Shown here piece by piece: positions 1 through 8,001 of a DNA stretch of 60,260 nucleotides; position 1 is the first letter of the stretch; each line of letters opens with the position of its first letter. The notes beneath the pieces are model-generated. The model was given only the letters and a program-made list of their open reading frames with translations. It made no database searches and was not told the origin of the DNA. Made by a program: the position numbers and the translations under genes. This stretch comes from Photobacterium aquae. GTDB taxonomy: Bacteria > Pseudomonadota > Gammaproteobacteria > Enterobacterales > Vibrionaceae. The DNA lies in the NCBI RefSeq assembly GCF_001029445.1, contig NZ_LDOT01000008.1:1-60260 (forward strand). The letters are read 5' to 3'.

Positions 1-65
1 CAGTAAATCTGATTGTGTGCCTTTCGGCAATAAAGTAATAGCAATAAGCTATTGCTTCAAAATAA

Positions 66-142
66 TGGCGCGCTCGGGAGGATTCGAACCTCCGACCGCC
101 TGGTTCGTAGCCAGGTACTCTATCCAGCTGAGCTACGAGCGC
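66..142 (-). tRNA. tRNA-Arg (ACG), GCGCTCG acceptor type
   Basis: A 77-nt cloverleaf reads on the minus strand. The acceptor stem GCGCTCG pairs with CGAGCGC, the discriminator is G, and CCA is encoded (TGG at 66-68). The anticodon ACG lies at 106-108 in loop CTACGAA, and the T loop is TTCGAAT. ACG is the wobble-edited (inosine) isoacceptor that reads CGU/CGC/CGA. It is the last complete gene of the array within the window. Confidence 0.97.
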
Positions 143-206
143 GCAGTAAATCTGATGTTTGACCTTGTGGTCATTCAGTAACAATCCATTGATACTTTAA
201 AAATAA

Positions 207-283
207 TGGCGCGTCCGGGAGGATTCGAACCTCCGACCGCCTGGTTCGTAGCCAGGTACTCTATCCAGCTGAGCTACGGACGC
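207..283 (-). tRNA. tRNA-Arg (ACG), GCGTCCG acceptor type
   Basis: A 77-nt tRNA with encoded CCA and anticodon ACG at 247-249. Its acceptor stem is GCGTCCG/CGGACGC, which differs from the neighbouring copy by swapped, compensated base pairs. The rest of the molecule is the same, so this is a sequence variant of the same isoacceptor. Confidence 0.97.
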
Positions 284-321
284 GCAGGCTGTATTCTGCC
301 AATGGCAGATTACTTTAAAGA

Positions 322-398
322 TGGCGCGCTCGGGAGGATTCGAACCTCCGACCGCCTGGTTCGTAGCCAGGTACTCTATCCAGCTGAGCTACGAGCGC
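322..398 (-). tRNA. tRNA-Arg (ACG), GCGCTCG acceptor type
   Basis: A 77-nt tRNA with CCA encoded at 322-324, anticodon ACG at 362-364 and acceptor stem GCGCTCG. It matches the copy at 66-142 along its whole length. The spacer beyond its 5' end carries the same AATCTGATTGT-type sequence as elsewhere in the array, which points to tandem duplication. Confidence 0.97.
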
Positions 399-460
399 GC
401 AATGAATCTGATTGTAACCTTTCGGTTTTTGAGTAGCAATCCGTTGATACTTTGAAATAA

Positions 461-537
461 TGGCGCGTCCGGGAGGATTCGAACCTCCGACCGCCTGGTT
501 CGTAGCCAGGTACTCTATCCAGCTGAGCTACGGACGC
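461..537 (-). tRNA. tRNA-Arg (ACG), GCGTCCG acceptor type
   Basis: A 77-nt tRNA with anticodon ACG at 501-503, acceptor stem GCGTCCG and encoded CCA. It lies directly downstream of a tRNA-Ser(GCT), as does the copy at 807-883. The Ser-Arg pair therefore looks like a duplicated unit. Confidence 0.97.
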
Positions 538-575
538 GCAGGCAATTCTTTCTCAAGGATCTCTTGAAGGAAGAA

Positions 576-668
576 TGGCGGTGAAGGAGGGATTCGAACC
601 CTCGATACGGCTATAAACCGTATACTCCCTTAGCAGGGGAGCGCCTTCAGCCTCTCGGCCACCTCACC
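576..668 (-). tRNA. tRNA-Ser (GCT)
   Basis: A 93-nt class II tRNA with a long variable arm. The acceptor GGTGAGG pairs with CTTCACC, the anticodon GCT is at 632-634 in loop CTGCTAA, and CCA is encoded at 576-578. It reads AGU/AGC serine codons. It is near identical to the copy at 920-1012. Confidence 0.97.
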
Positions 669-678
669 ACACAAATTA

Positions 679-755
679 TGGCGCGCTCGGGAGGATTCGA
701 ACCTCCGACCGCCTGGTTCGTAGCCAGGTACTCTATCCAGCTGAGCTACGAGCGC
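679..755 (-). tRNA. tRNA-Arg (ACG), GCGCTCG acceptor type
   Basis: A 77-nt tRNA with anticodon ACG at 719-721, acceptor stem GCGCTCG and encoded CCA at 679-681. Only about 10 nt separate its 3' end from the 5' end of the following tRNA-Ser. This is the tightest spacing in the array and implies processing from a common precursor. Confidence 0.97.
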
Positions 756-806
756 ACACTTAATTCGGTTTTTACAACACCGCCCTAAGGCAATGCTTTT
801 AAATAA

Positions 807-883
807 TGGCGCGTCCGGGAGGATTCGAACCTCCGACCGCCTGGTTCGTAGCCAGGTACTCTATCCAGCTGAGCTACGGACGC
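807..883 (-). tRNA. tRNA-Arg (ACG), GCGTCCG acceptor type
   Basis: A 77-nt tRNA with anticodon ACG at 847-849, acceptor stem GCGTCCG and encoded CCA. It follows the first tRNA-Ser of the array after a spacer containing CTCAAGAAACAATCTTGAAG, similar to the spacer after the tRNA at 461-537. Confidence 0.97.
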
Positions 884-919
884 GCAGGCATTTCTCAAGA
901 AACAATCTTGAAGCAAGAA

Positions 920-1012
920 TGGCGGTGAAGGAGGGATTCGAACCCTCGATACGGCTATAAACCGTATACTCCCTTAGCAGGGGAGCGCCTTCAGCCTCTC
1001 GGCCACCTCACC
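920..1012 (-). tRNA. tRNA-Ser (GCT), first gene of the array
   Basis: A 93-nt class II serine tRNA with anticodon GCT at 976-978 and encoded CCA at 920-922. It is promoter-proximal: its 5' end lies about 16 bp from the -10 hexamer at 1028-1033. The equivalent E. coli locus (serV-argVYZQ, downstream of csrA) has the same Ser-then-Arg order. Confidence 0.97.
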
Positions 1013-1027
1013 GTCTTGCGGGGGCCC

Positions 1028-1055
1028 ATATTACTGCTAGCCAAAAATAAGTCAA
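1028..1055 (-). promoter_or_regulatory. Promoter of the tRNA array, GC-rich discriminator
   Basis: On the minus strand a -35 TTGACT (1050-1055) and a -10 TAATAT (1028-1033) are separated by 16 bp. They are followed at once by the run GGGCCCCC. Near-consensus hexamers with a GC-rich discriminator are the known signature of stringently controlled stable-RNA promoters. Control by ppGpp is inferred. Confidence 0.85.
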
Positions 1056-1203
1056 ACACTTTGTTGTGAAAAAATGACTTCTTTCGCGCGTATGAATACT
1101 TAATAGCCAAGTAGGCAATTAATCAAACGCGAACATCGACTTACTGGCTTATTTCTGGGTTTCTGAAGAAGAAGACAGAAAAACAGACGGCAGCGTATGG
1201 ATA

Positions 1204-1236
1204 CAAAAAAGGCCAGCAAACAATGCTGACCTTTTC
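1204..1236 (-). terminator. Rho-independent terminator of csrA
   Basis: On the minus strand AAAAGGTCAGCA and TGCTGGCCTTTT form a stem with loop TTGTT, followed by a T run. It begins a few bases after the csrA stop codon and separates csrA from the tRNA promoter. Confidence 0.9.
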
Positions 1237-1240
1237 CGAA

Positions 1241-1438
1241 TTAGTAGTTACCAGAACCCTGGGAACCTGTTTCTTTTTCTGCTTGAATGCGCATGTAGAT
1301 TTCTTCGCGGTGCACAGAAACTTCTTTTGGTGCATTTACACCAATGCGAACCTGGTTACCTTTAACGCCCAATACGGTGACAGTGACTTCATCACCAATC
1401 ATCAGCGTTTCACCTACGCGACGTGTCAAAATTAGCAT
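1241..1438 (-). CDS. csrA: Carbon storage regulator CsrA
   Basis: A 65-aa global post-transcriptional regulator. CsrA dimers bind GGA motifs in mRNA leaders and change translation or stability of metabolism, motility and virulence transcripts. The sequence is near canonical, with the family's RNA-binding residues L4 and R44 present (motifs [10 protein letters not shown] and HREEIYMRI). The ribosome-binding site, CAAGGAGCACACG before the ATG, itself contains a GGA. It lies downstream of lysC and alaS, as in other Vibrionaceae, with its own terminator and then the tRNA array. The window also carries barA, whose pathway (known in E. coli and Vibrio) controls CsrA activity through Csr sRNAs. Confidence 0.98.
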   Translation of the reverse strand: MLILTRRVGETLMIGDEVTVTVLGVKGNQVRIGVNAPKEVSVHREEIYMRIQAEKETGSQGSGNY

Positions 1439-1441
1439 TCG

Positions 1442-1452
1442 TGTGCTCCTTG
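1442..1452 (-). promoter_or_regulatory. csrA Shine-Dalgarno with possible CsrA-binding GGA
   Basis: CAAGGAGCACACGATG-type context: AAGGAG (1446-1451) lies a few bases before the ATG. CsrA is known to bind ARGGA elements that overlap Shine-Dalgarno sequences, including its own in E. coli, so autoregulation here is plausible but inferred. Confidence 0.5.
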
Positions 1453-1522
1453 AGTAATCTCAGTCTTATAAGAGTTAAGTCTATTATCCAACAATTTTTA
1501 CATTTTCGTAAATGGTCACTGC

Positions 1523-2707
1523 TCAAGAAACAGCGAGAAGCAGTCGATTATCCAGACTTTCTGGCTCAACCACAAATTTTTTGTGGATGATTTTCGCCGC
1601 TAATTGTTGATCCTGCCCATTAATAAGCAGGGACATACAACGGGATGTAGATTTACTATGGTAAACCATCACCTCCGCCTCTGCCATTGCCGTTTCCAAT
1701 TGGTCGCGGATCTGCGCCACCCCCTCCCCTACCAGAGTCATCACAGCGACATCAGGTAGGTGATTGGCGATATCAGACGCCAGCACCAATCGCAAACGTG
1801 CCAGCTCATCACTGGCAATAATAATGCCGGTCGAATGCGCTTGCTCGGCATAACACCATGCGTCCAGTCCCAGTAGCTGCAAGCGTGGCTCTATCTGCCC
1901 TATAGGCTCAGATACCACGACAAGACAATGCTGACTCTTCATAGCCAGACCAACGGCCCCCTGTTGCGGGCTCATGGGCTGGAAGCATACCAGGCTACCT
2001 TCTCCGTCATCGAAGGAAGACAGTACCCTCAATGGCACTTTATGTTGCCTTGCATATTCAACCGACTGTAATTGTAGCACTTTTGCACCATGACGTGCCA
2101 TCGCTGCCATATCATCGAAATGAATCTCTGATAATCGCTGCGCGTCGTCCACCCAGCGCGGATCGGTGGTATATACCCCGTCCACATCGGTGAAGATCTG
2201 GCATTCGTCAGCATCCAACGCACTTGCGATGGCTACCGCGGTGGTATCGGAACCACCGCGACCCAGGGTCGTAATATTGTTTCCGCTATCACGTCCCTGG
2301 AACCCGGCCACCACCACAATGTGGTCCTGACCGAGCCATTTTTCGAGAGTCTCTGTCTCTACCTGGAGAATACTGGCATTGTTGAAGGCATCATCCGTTC
2401 GGATTGCCACCTGGTCGCCTGTCAGCGACACCGCCGGGTAGCCCCGTTTGTTCAGTGCCATAGCAAGCAAGGCGATGGTCACCTGCTCGCCGGTCGACAG
2501 CAGCATATCCAGCTCGCGCGGGGTCGGCACTTCATCCACCTGCCGGGCCAAGCCCAGCAAACGGTTGGTTTCACCGGCCATTGCCGATACGACCACGACA
2601 ACTTGATGCCCCTGCTGGCGCGCTTTGATCACACGCTCAGCGACTGCTTCAATACGTTCGATGCTCCCAACCGAGGTACCACCGAACTTCTGCACCAACA
2701 ATGCCAC
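1523..2707 (-). CDS. lysC: Aspartate kinase (monofunctional)
   Basis: A 394-aa aspartokinase that phosphorylates L-aspartate, the first step towards lysine, threonine, methionine and diaminopimelate. The amino-acid-kinase signature KFGGTSVG is at residues 7-14 and GRGGSDTTAV sits mid-protein. The C-terminal third (about 265-390) has the tandem ACT-domain layout used for feedback control. Its length fits the monofunctional class; there is no fused homoserine dehydrogenase domain. It starts 18 bp after the alaS stop and precedes csrA by about 80 bp, so alaS-lysC are probably cotranscribed. lysC is the usual name at this locus; which end product inhibits it cannot be told from the sequence. Confidence 0.93.
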   Translation of the reverse strand: MALLVQKFGGTSVGSIERIEAVAERVIKARQQGHQVVVVVSAMAGETNRLLGLARQVDEVPTPRELDMLLSTGEQVTIALLAMALNKRGYPAVSLTGDQVAIRTDDAFNNASILQVETETLEKWLGQDHIVVVAGFQGRDSGNNITTLGRGGSDTTAVAIASALDADECQIFTDVDGVYTTDPRWVDDAQRLSEIHFDDMAAMARHGAKVLQLQSVEYARQHKVPLRVLSSFDDGEGSLVCFQPMSPQQGAVGLAMKSQHCLVVVSEPIGQIEPRLQLLGLDAWCYAEQAHSTGIIIASDELARLRLVLASDIANHLPDVAVMTLVGEGVAQIRDQLETAMAEAEVMVYHSKSTSRCMSLLINGQDQQLAAKIIHKKFVVEPESLDNRLLLAVS

Positions 2708-2725
2708 TTTACTACTCCAGTGTAA

Positions 2726-5350
2726 TTACAGCTTCTCCGCCAGCCAAGGTGTCACAGACTCCAGCGCCGCAGGAAGGGCTGCTGCATCGGTACCACCCGC
2801 CTGAGCCATGTCAGGACGGCCGCCGCCTTTACCGCCAACCTGTAGGGCAACCATGTTGATCAGCTCACCGGCCTTTACTTTGCCGATAAGATCTTTGGTC
2901 ACACCTGCAATCAGGCCAACTTTGTCATCGCTTGCGTTGCCAAGAACAACAATACCGCTGCCCAGCTGGTTCTTCAGCTCGTCAACCATGCCGCGAAGGG
3001 CTTTGTTGTCCGCGCCGTCAAGCTTGGCGATCAATACTTTAACGCCATTGATTTCTTTCGCCTGGTTGATTAGGCCCGCGCTCTCTTGCGCAGCCAGCTT
3101 GTCTTTCAGCTGCTGGATTTCTTTTTCCAACTGCTTGCTGTGGGCAACCAAGGCGCTTACTTTGGTTGCAACAGAGGCAGCATCAGACTTCACCAGGTTC
3201 GCAGTTTTGGCCAGCAGTGCTTCCTGCTCATGAAGAGCAGCAATTGCCGCTTCGCCAGTTACCGCTTCGATACGGCGAATACCGGCTGCGATACCCCCTT
3301 CGGAGATGATCTTGAACAGGCCAATGTCGCCGGTCTTAGAGGCATGAATACCACCACAAAGCTCGACAGAGAAGTCGCCCATGCTCAGGACGCGAACCTC
3401 GTCATCATATTTTTCGCCAAACAGTGCCATCGCACCTTTCTCTTTGGCTGCATCGATGTCCATAACATCAGTGCTGATAACATGGTTACGGCGGATCTGC
3501 TCGTTCACCACACGCTCAACTTCGCGCAGTTCCTCCGGCTTCACGCCTTCTAGGTGCGAGAAGTCAAAACGCAGGCCTTCTGGCTTAACCAAAGAGCCTT
3601 TCTGTGCTACGTGCTCACCCAGCAGGTTGCGCAGTGCAGCATGCATCAGGTGCGTTGCAGAGTGGTTCAGGCTGATCTTGGCACGGCGAGCCGCATCGAC
3701 AACCGCTTTGATCTTGCCGCCAACAGTCAGGCTGCCCGCAGCCACTTTGCCGCTGTGGCCGATTGCATTGCCGAACTTCTGGGTATCGGTAACATCGAAC
3801 TGAATGCCTTCAGCACTCATCACACCGGTATCACCGCACTGGCCGCCTGATTCCGCGTAGAACGGCGTGTTATCCAAGATAACCAGTACTTCTTCACCTT
3901 CGGCAGCGCTATCAATACTCTGGCCTTCGCGGTAAAGAGCAACGATTGTGGCATCACCTTCCGTCGCGCTGTAGCCGCAGAACTCAGTGTCCGCATCGAC
4001 TTTGATCGCGTCGTTGTAGTCAACGCCGAACTGGCCTGCTTCGCGGGCACGCTGACGCTGGGCTTCCATTGCATCGTTGAAGCCCTCTTCATCGATAGAG
4101 AAACCGCGCTCGCGAGCAACGTCGTTGGTCAAATCAGCAGGGAAGCCGTAAGTATCGTACAGCTTGAACACTGTCTCGCCGTCCAGCACTTCGCCATCTA
4201 GCGCATCCAGTGCTTCGGCAAGAATTGCCATACCACGGTCAAGAGTACGACCGAAGTTCTCTTCTTCGATTTTCAGTACTTTCTCAACCATTTCCTGCTG
4301 CTTCTTCAGCTCTTCGCCTGCAGAACCCATCACGTCAGCCAGAGGGCCAACCAGCTTGAAGAAGAAGGCACCTTTGGCACCTAGCTTGTTACCGTGACGC
4401 ACAGCGCGACGGATAATACGGCGCAATACATAGCCACGGCCTTCGTTCGAAGGCATAACGCCATCGGCAATCAGGAAGGCGCAAGAGCGGATGTGGTCCG
4501 CGACAACGCGCAGTGACTGGTTAGACAGATCTTCATAGCCAATCACCTTGGCGGCTTCTTTGATCAGCGTCTGGAAGATGTCGATTTCGTAGTTTGAGTG
4601 AACGCCCTGCATGATTGCAGAGATACGCTCGATGCCCATACCGGTATCAACCGACGGCTTCGGCAACGGCTCCATAGTGCCATCCGCATGGCGGTTGAAC
4701 TGCATGAATACGTTGTTCCAGATCTCGATGAAGCGGTCGCCGTCTTCGTCTGGTGAGCCAGGAGGTCCCCCGGCAATGTGGTCGCCGTGGTCGTAGAAGA
4801 TTTCGGTACATGGACCGCAAGGACCGGTGTCGCCCATCTGCCAGAAGTTGTCTGACTCGAACGGCTTGCCGCCTTCCTTGTCACCGATACGGATAATACG
4901 CTCCGCAGGGATACCTACCGTCTTGTTCCAGATGTCGAATGCTTCGTCATCGGTTTTGTAAACAGTAACTAGCAGGCGCTCTTTTGGCAGCTGAAGAACT
5001 TCAGTCAGGAATTCCCACGCGAACTGAATGGCATCGTGCTTGAAGTAGTCGCCGAAGCTGAAGTTACCCAGCATCTCGAAGAAAGTATGGTGACGGGCCG
5101 TGAAGCCTACGTTTTCTAGGTCGTTGTGCTTACCGCCTGCACGTACACAGCGCTGAGCCGTAGTCGCTCGAGTATAGGCTCGTTTCTCAAGGCCTAAGAA
5201 GCAATCCTTAAATTGGTTCATACCTGCATTAGTAAACAGCAGGGTCGGGTCGTTGTGTGGAACTAGCGATGAACTATCTACGATTTGGTGTCCTTTGCTT
5301 TCAAAGAACTTGAGGTACGCGTTGCGTACCTCATCAGTGCTCATGTACAT
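2726..5350 (-). CDS. alaS: Alanine--tRNA ligase
   Basis: A 874-aa class II aminoacyl-tRNA synthetase. It has an N-terminal catalytic core (motif 2 region around [20 protein letters not shown]), an editing domain with the zinc motif [11 protein letters not shown] plus the [12 protein letters not shown] segment, and a C-terminal Gly-rich C-Ala domain ([16 protein letters not shown]) that forms dimer and tRNA contacts. I start it at the ATG at 5350 (MYMSTDEVR), because AGGA lies 8 bp upstream; an in-frame TTG two codons earlier is too close to that site. A sigma70-type promoter and a nested hairpin lie upstream. lysC follows within 20 bp. Confidence 0.98.
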   Translation of the reverse strand: MYMSTDEVRNAYLKFFESKGHQIVDSSSLVPHNDPTLLFTNAGMNQFKDCFLGLEKRAYTRATTAQRCVRAGGKHNDLENVGFTARHHTFFEMLGNFSFGDYFKHDAIQFAWEFLTEVLQLPKERLLVTVYKTDDEAFDIWNKTVGIPAERIIRIGDKEGGKPFESDNFWQMGDTGPCGPCTEIFYDHGDHIAGGPPGSPDEDGDRFIEIWNNVFMQFNRHADGTMEPLPKPSVDTGMGIERISAIMQGVHSNYEIDIFQTLIKEAAKVIGYEDLSNQSLRVVADHIRSCAFLIADGVMPSNEGRGYVLRRIIRRAVRHGNKLGAKGAFFFKLVGPLADVMGSAGEELKKQQEMVEKVLKIEEENFGRTLDRGMAILAEALDALDGEVLDGETVFKLYDTYGFPADLTNDVARERGFSIDEEGFNDAMEAQRQRAREAGQFGVDYNDAIKVDADTEFCGYSATEGDATIVALYREGQSIDSAAEGEEVLVILDNTPFYAESGGQCGDTGVMSAEGIQFDVTDTQKFGNAIGHSGKVAAGSLTVGGKIKAVVDAARRAKISLNHSATHLMHAALRNLLGEHVAQKGSLVKPEGLRFDFSHLEGVKPEELREVERVVNEQIRRNHVISTDVMDIDAAKEKGAMALFGEKYDDEVRVLSMGDFSVELCGGIHASKTGDIGLFKIISEGGIAAGIRRIEAVTGEAAIAALHEQEALLAKTANLVKSDAASVATKVSALVAHSKQLEKEIQQLKDKLAAQESAGLINQAKEINGVKVLIAKLDGADNKALRGMVDELKNQLGSGIVVLGNASDDKVGLIAGVTKDLIGKVKAGELINMVALQVGGKGGGRPDMAQAGGTDAAALPAALESVTPWLAEKL

Positions 5351-5413
5351 TGGCAATTCCTGAATAGTGCTTTCATGTAAACTGAATGAACGAATTTATT
5401 TTCGTACTAGCAG

Positions 5414-5454
5414 GCCCGGGTACTCCGCCATGCCCTTGGCGGGACAATTCGGGC
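5414..5454 (-). promoter_or_regulatory. Nested hairpin at the 5' end of the predicted alaS leader
   Basis: The outer arms GCCCG (5414-5418) and CGGGC (5450-5454) enclose an inner 6-bp stem CCGCCA (5425-5430)/TGGCGG (5437-5442) with a 6-nt loop. No T run follows on the minus strand, so it does not look like a terminator. It sits some 10 nt after the predicted transcription start. E. coli AlaRS is known to repress its own gene; whether this element takes part here is a guess. Confidence 0.45.
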
Positions 5455-5470
5455 AGGCCGTGATTGGACT

Positions 5471-5499
5471 AAAATAAATGCTTTGGCTGATATTGTAAA
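5471..5499 (-). promoter_or_regulatory. Putative sigma70 promoter of alaS
   Basis: Minus-strand -35 TTTACA (5494-5499), 17-bp spacer, -10 TATTTT (5471-5476). It would give an untranslated leader of roughly 110 nt before the alaS ATG at 5350. Confidence 0.5.
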
Positions 5500-5608
5500 A
5501 CAACGGCAGGCGTAACAGGAAATGTTATGTGGTCAAATGGGACATTTTCTACCCCTTGGCAGCCACTCGTACTGACGGTGAAGGAGGCGAGATCACACGG
5601 CCTCCCGC

Positions 5609-6070
5609 CTAATATTCCTCGTCGACCCCGAAGGCATATTTGATCTGCTCGAAATCAAACCCCCGATATTGCATAAAACGCACCCGCTTGGCCTGCTCCT
5701 TCGGGGTATCGGCCTGCGTTTCACCGAATTTGCGCCGGGCCACTGCTCGGGCATGCTCGAACCAATCGGTTTCATCCTCATCGAGCAGCTGACGCACCAC
5801 GACCTCATGCACTCCTTTTAGCTTGAGCTCCTGCCTGATCCGCAGTAATCCCCACCCCTTGGCGAGCCCATTGCGCAGCATCTGACCGGCAAAGCGAGCA
5901 TCGTCAAGCCAGTTGTAGTCTTGACAAAAGGCCACGGCCTCGTCGATCTCGGCACTCTCGTAGCCCCGGTTCTTCAGCTTTTGCCTCAGCTCCTTTTCGG
6001 CATGGTCACGGCGCGAAAGATAGCCCACGGCGGCTTCTTTCACACTCTGCTTAGGTGGTTGCTTTCTCAT
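5609..6070 (-). CDS. recX: Regulatory protein RecX
   Basis: A 153-aa RecX, which binds RecA filaments and blocks their extension. The family pattern of repeated three-helix motifs is visible: YLSRRDHAEKELRQKLKNRGY, then DDARFAGQMLRNGLAKGWG, then RRKFGETQADTPKEQAKRVRFMQYRGF. I chose the ATG at 6070 (MRKQPPKQS) because GAGTGAG lies about 7 bp upstream; a GTG four codons earlier has no good ribosome-binding site. It is directly downstream of recA, separated by a strong hairpin, so expression probably depends on partial readthrough from the LexA-controlled recA promoter. Confidence 0.95.
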   Translation of the reverse strand: MRKQPPKQSVKEAAVGYLSRRDHAEKELRQKLKNRGYESAEIDEAVAFCQDYNWLDDARFAGQMLRNGLAKGWGLLRIRQELKLKGVHEVVVRQLLDEDETDWFEHARAVARRKFGETQADTPKEQAKRVRFMQYRGFDFEQIKYAFGVDEEY

Positions 6071-6093
6071 GGTCGGTCTCACTCGCTTACATG

Positions 6094-6131
6094 CAAAAAC
6101 GGGCGAGGTAGTCGCCTACCCGCCCGTTTGG
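6094..6131 (-). terminator. Strong hairpin between recA and recX
   Basis: Minus-strand AAACGGGCG-GGTAGG...CTACC-CGCCCGTTTTT forms a long GC-rich stem with terminal T residues. In E. coli a recA-recX intergenic terminator lets only a fraction of transcripts reach recX; position and structure here suggest the same arrangement. Confidence 0.85.
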
Positions 6132-6162
6132 TTAATCTTGTTGCTCAATCTGCTTGGCTGGA

Positions 6163-7224
6163 TCAGAATTCCTGATCTTCTGCATCCATTTTTTCCAAGG
6201 CTGCGTCTTCGCCAGCGGCTGCCGCATTTTCCTCGGCGGTGCTTAGCAGCATATCACGCAGCAGCTTTTCGATTTCCGCCGCGATTTCAGGGTTCTCTTG
6301 CAGGTGCTTACACGCATTCGCCTTGCCCTGACCGATCTTGTCACCCTTGTAGCTGTACCAGGCACCAGCTTTCTCAACCAGCTTGTTCTTCACGCCAAGG
6401 TCAACCAGTTCACCTTCGCGGTTAAAGCCGATACCGTAAAGGATCTGGGTTTCAGCCTGCTTGAACGGCGCGGCAATCTTGTTCTTGACTACCTTAATAC
6501 GGGTTTCGTTACCAACGACTTCGTCACCGTCTTTGATTGAACCGGTACGGCGAATATCAAGGCGAACAGAAGCGTAGAACTTCAGCGCATTACCACCAGT
6601 AGTGGTTTCTGGGTTACCGAACATCACACCGATCTTCATACGGATCTGGTTGATGAAGATACACATACAGTTTGACTGCTTAAGGTTACCCGTTAGCTTA
6701 CGCATTGCCTGAGACAGCATACGCGCCTGCAGACCCATGTGCGAGTCGCCCATTTCACCTTCGATTTCCGCCTTCGGCGTCAACGCGGCCACGGAGTCGA
6801 TAACCAGAATGTCGACAGCGCCTGAACGCGCCAGTGCATCGGCAATTTCAAGCGCCTGCTCACCGGTATCTGGCTGAGACACCAACAGCTGATCGATATC
6901 TACGCCCAGCTTCTTGGCATAGATAGGGTCTAGAGCGTGCTCTGCATCGATGAAGGCACAGGTCTTGCCCTGCTTCTGCGCAGCTGAGATCACCTCAAGG
7001 GTCAGTGTTGTCTTACCTGATGATTCCGGACCGAAGATTTCAACGATACGGCCCATTGGCAAGCCACCAGCACCCAAGGCGATGTCAAGTGACAACGAGC
7101 CCGTAGAGACGGTTTCGACATCCATAGTACGGTTGTCGCCCAGTTTCATGATCGAGCCTTTACCGAATTGCTTTTCAATTTGACCTAAGGCCGCGGCAAG
7201 TGCCTTCTGCTTGTTGTCGTCCAT
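6163..7224 (-). CDS. recA: Recombinase RecA
   Basis: A 353-aa RecA. It forms ATP-dependent filaments on single-stranded DNA, catalyses strand exchange, and triggers LexA self-cleavage in the SOS response. The Walker A motif GPESSGKT is at residues 65-72, followed by the core with [15 protein letters not shown] and [23 protein letters not shown] (loop 2 region). The C-terminus is acidic and ends near [10 protein letters not shown]. The start ATG has the Shine-Dalgarno CTGGAG. The gene is transcribed from a promoter whose spacer is a perfect LexA box, and it is followed by a hairpin and recX. Confidence 0.99.
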   Translation of the reverse strand: MDDNKQKALAAALGQIEKQFGKGSIMKLGDNRTMDVETVSTGSLSLDIALGAGGLPMGRIVEIFGPESSGKTTLTLEVISAAQKQGKTCAFIDAEHALDPIYAKKLGVDIDQLLVSQPDTGEQALEIADALARSGAVDILVIDSVAALTPKAEIEGEMGDSHMGLQARMLSQAMRKLTGNLKQSNCMCIFINQIRMKIGVMFGNPETTTGGNALKFYASVRLDIRRTGSIKDGDEVVGNETRIKVVKNKIAAPFKQAETQILYGIGFNREGELVDLGVKNKLVEKAGAWYSYKGDKIGQGKANACKHLQENPEIAAEIEKLLRDMLLSTAEENAAAAGEDAALEKMDAEDQEF

Positions 7225-7280
7225 TCGAATCTCCAGGGATACTGAATAAATGCTGAGATTAAGTACTGATATTGATTACT

Positions 7281-7308
7281 AGTATACTGTCTATTCATAC
7301 AGCGTCTA
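7281..7308 (-). promoter_or_regulatory. recA promoter
   Basis: Minus-strand -35 TAGACG (7303-7308), 16-bp spacer, -10 TATACT (7281-7286). The spacer is exactly the LexA operator at 7287-7302, the same geometry as the E. coli recA promoter. The -35 is weaker than in E. coli. Confidence 0.85.
7287..7302. promoter_or_regulatory. LexA operator (SOS box) of recA
   Basis: CTGT-N8-ACAG is a perfect match to the gamma-proteobacterial core (CTGTCTATTCATACAG). It fills the whole spacer between the -35 and -10 of the recA promoter, so bound LexA would exclude RNA polymerase. Confidence 0.95.
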
Positions 7309-7350
7309 GTACTGTGTGAACTTTTTTTTCAATCTGCTGACTGCCTGTCA

Positions 7351-7833
7351 TCATGGCTCAAGCGCAACCATCCGCTTGCGCATTCCCTCCAGCGCCACCG
7401 TGACCGCCTGCGCTCGAACAGCCGAGCGATCCCCCTCAAACAGATACCTTTCGGCCGAGATCCAGCCATGCCGATCTGCCCACGCGAACCAAACTGTCCC
7501 TACCGGCTTACTCTCCGAACCGCCGCCCGGTCCGGCAATACCGCTGATCGCCACACTGATATCGGCCCGAGAATGCGCCAGAGCCCCTGCGGCCATCTCC
7601 CTGACCACGGCTTCACTTACTGCACCGTGACTATCGAGAGTTTGCGCCGCGACACCGAGCATCTCCTGTTTGGCTTCGTTGCTATAGGTTACGAAAGCAC
7701 GGTCAAACCATGCCGAGCTGCCCGCGATATCCGTAATCGCCGTCGCTACCCCGCCACCGGTACATGATTCTGCCGTGGCTGCGACCCATTGCAGGCGAGC
7801 GAGCTGCTCACCCAATGCCGTTGCTAATTCCAT
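7351..7833 (-). CDS. pncC: Nicotinamide-nucleotide amidase (CinA C-terminal family)
   Basis: A 160-aa stand-alone CinA C-terminal domain. In E. coli the homologous PncC deamidates NMN to nicotinic acid mononucleotide in the pyridine nucleotide salvage cycle. Family motifs are the N-terminal TAESCTGGGVA (about 20-30), the mid YSNEAKQEMLGV and the glycine-rich SGIAGPGGGSESKPVGTVW. The N-terminal molybdopterin-like domain of full CinA is absent. It lies between recA and the divergent mutS, as in related gamma-proteobacteria, and is transcribed towards recA. NMN formed by NAD-consuming DNA ligase makes its location among repair genes sensible, but this link is inference. Confidence 0.92.
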   Translation of the reverse strand: MELATALGEQLARLQWVAATAESCTGGGVATAITDIAGSSAWFDRAFVTYSNEAKQEMLGVAAQTLDSHGAVSEAVVREMAAGALAHSRADISVAISGIAGPGGGSESKPVGTVWFAWADRHGWISAERYLFEGDRSAVRAQAVTVALEGMRKRMVALEP

Positions 7834-8001
7834 CTCCGTTTTCCTTCTTCCCGCAGCCCAGTACGAGCTCGCTCAGATGATTAAAATTCCGGCGCACCCT
7901 CTTTGCCGACCGGACCGATTCACGTATCCTAGGCGACCAGAAAATTCACCGGATAAGGTGGAATGCTCTCCTCCACCCGGCACAATGTAGCAGGCAAAAT
8001 C

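Noticed and set aside
206..436. A 76-codon frame across the tRNA array
   Set aside because: It is made of antisense tRNA sequence and repeats with the tRNA genes.
5414..5460. Terminator of recX
   Set aside because: The hairpin lacks a T run on the minus strand and lies after the predicted alaS promoter.
7303..7318. A second SOS-box-like half site (CTAGTACTGTGTGAAC) next to the recA operator
   Set aside because: Only one half matches; CTGT-N8-ACAG is not satisfied.
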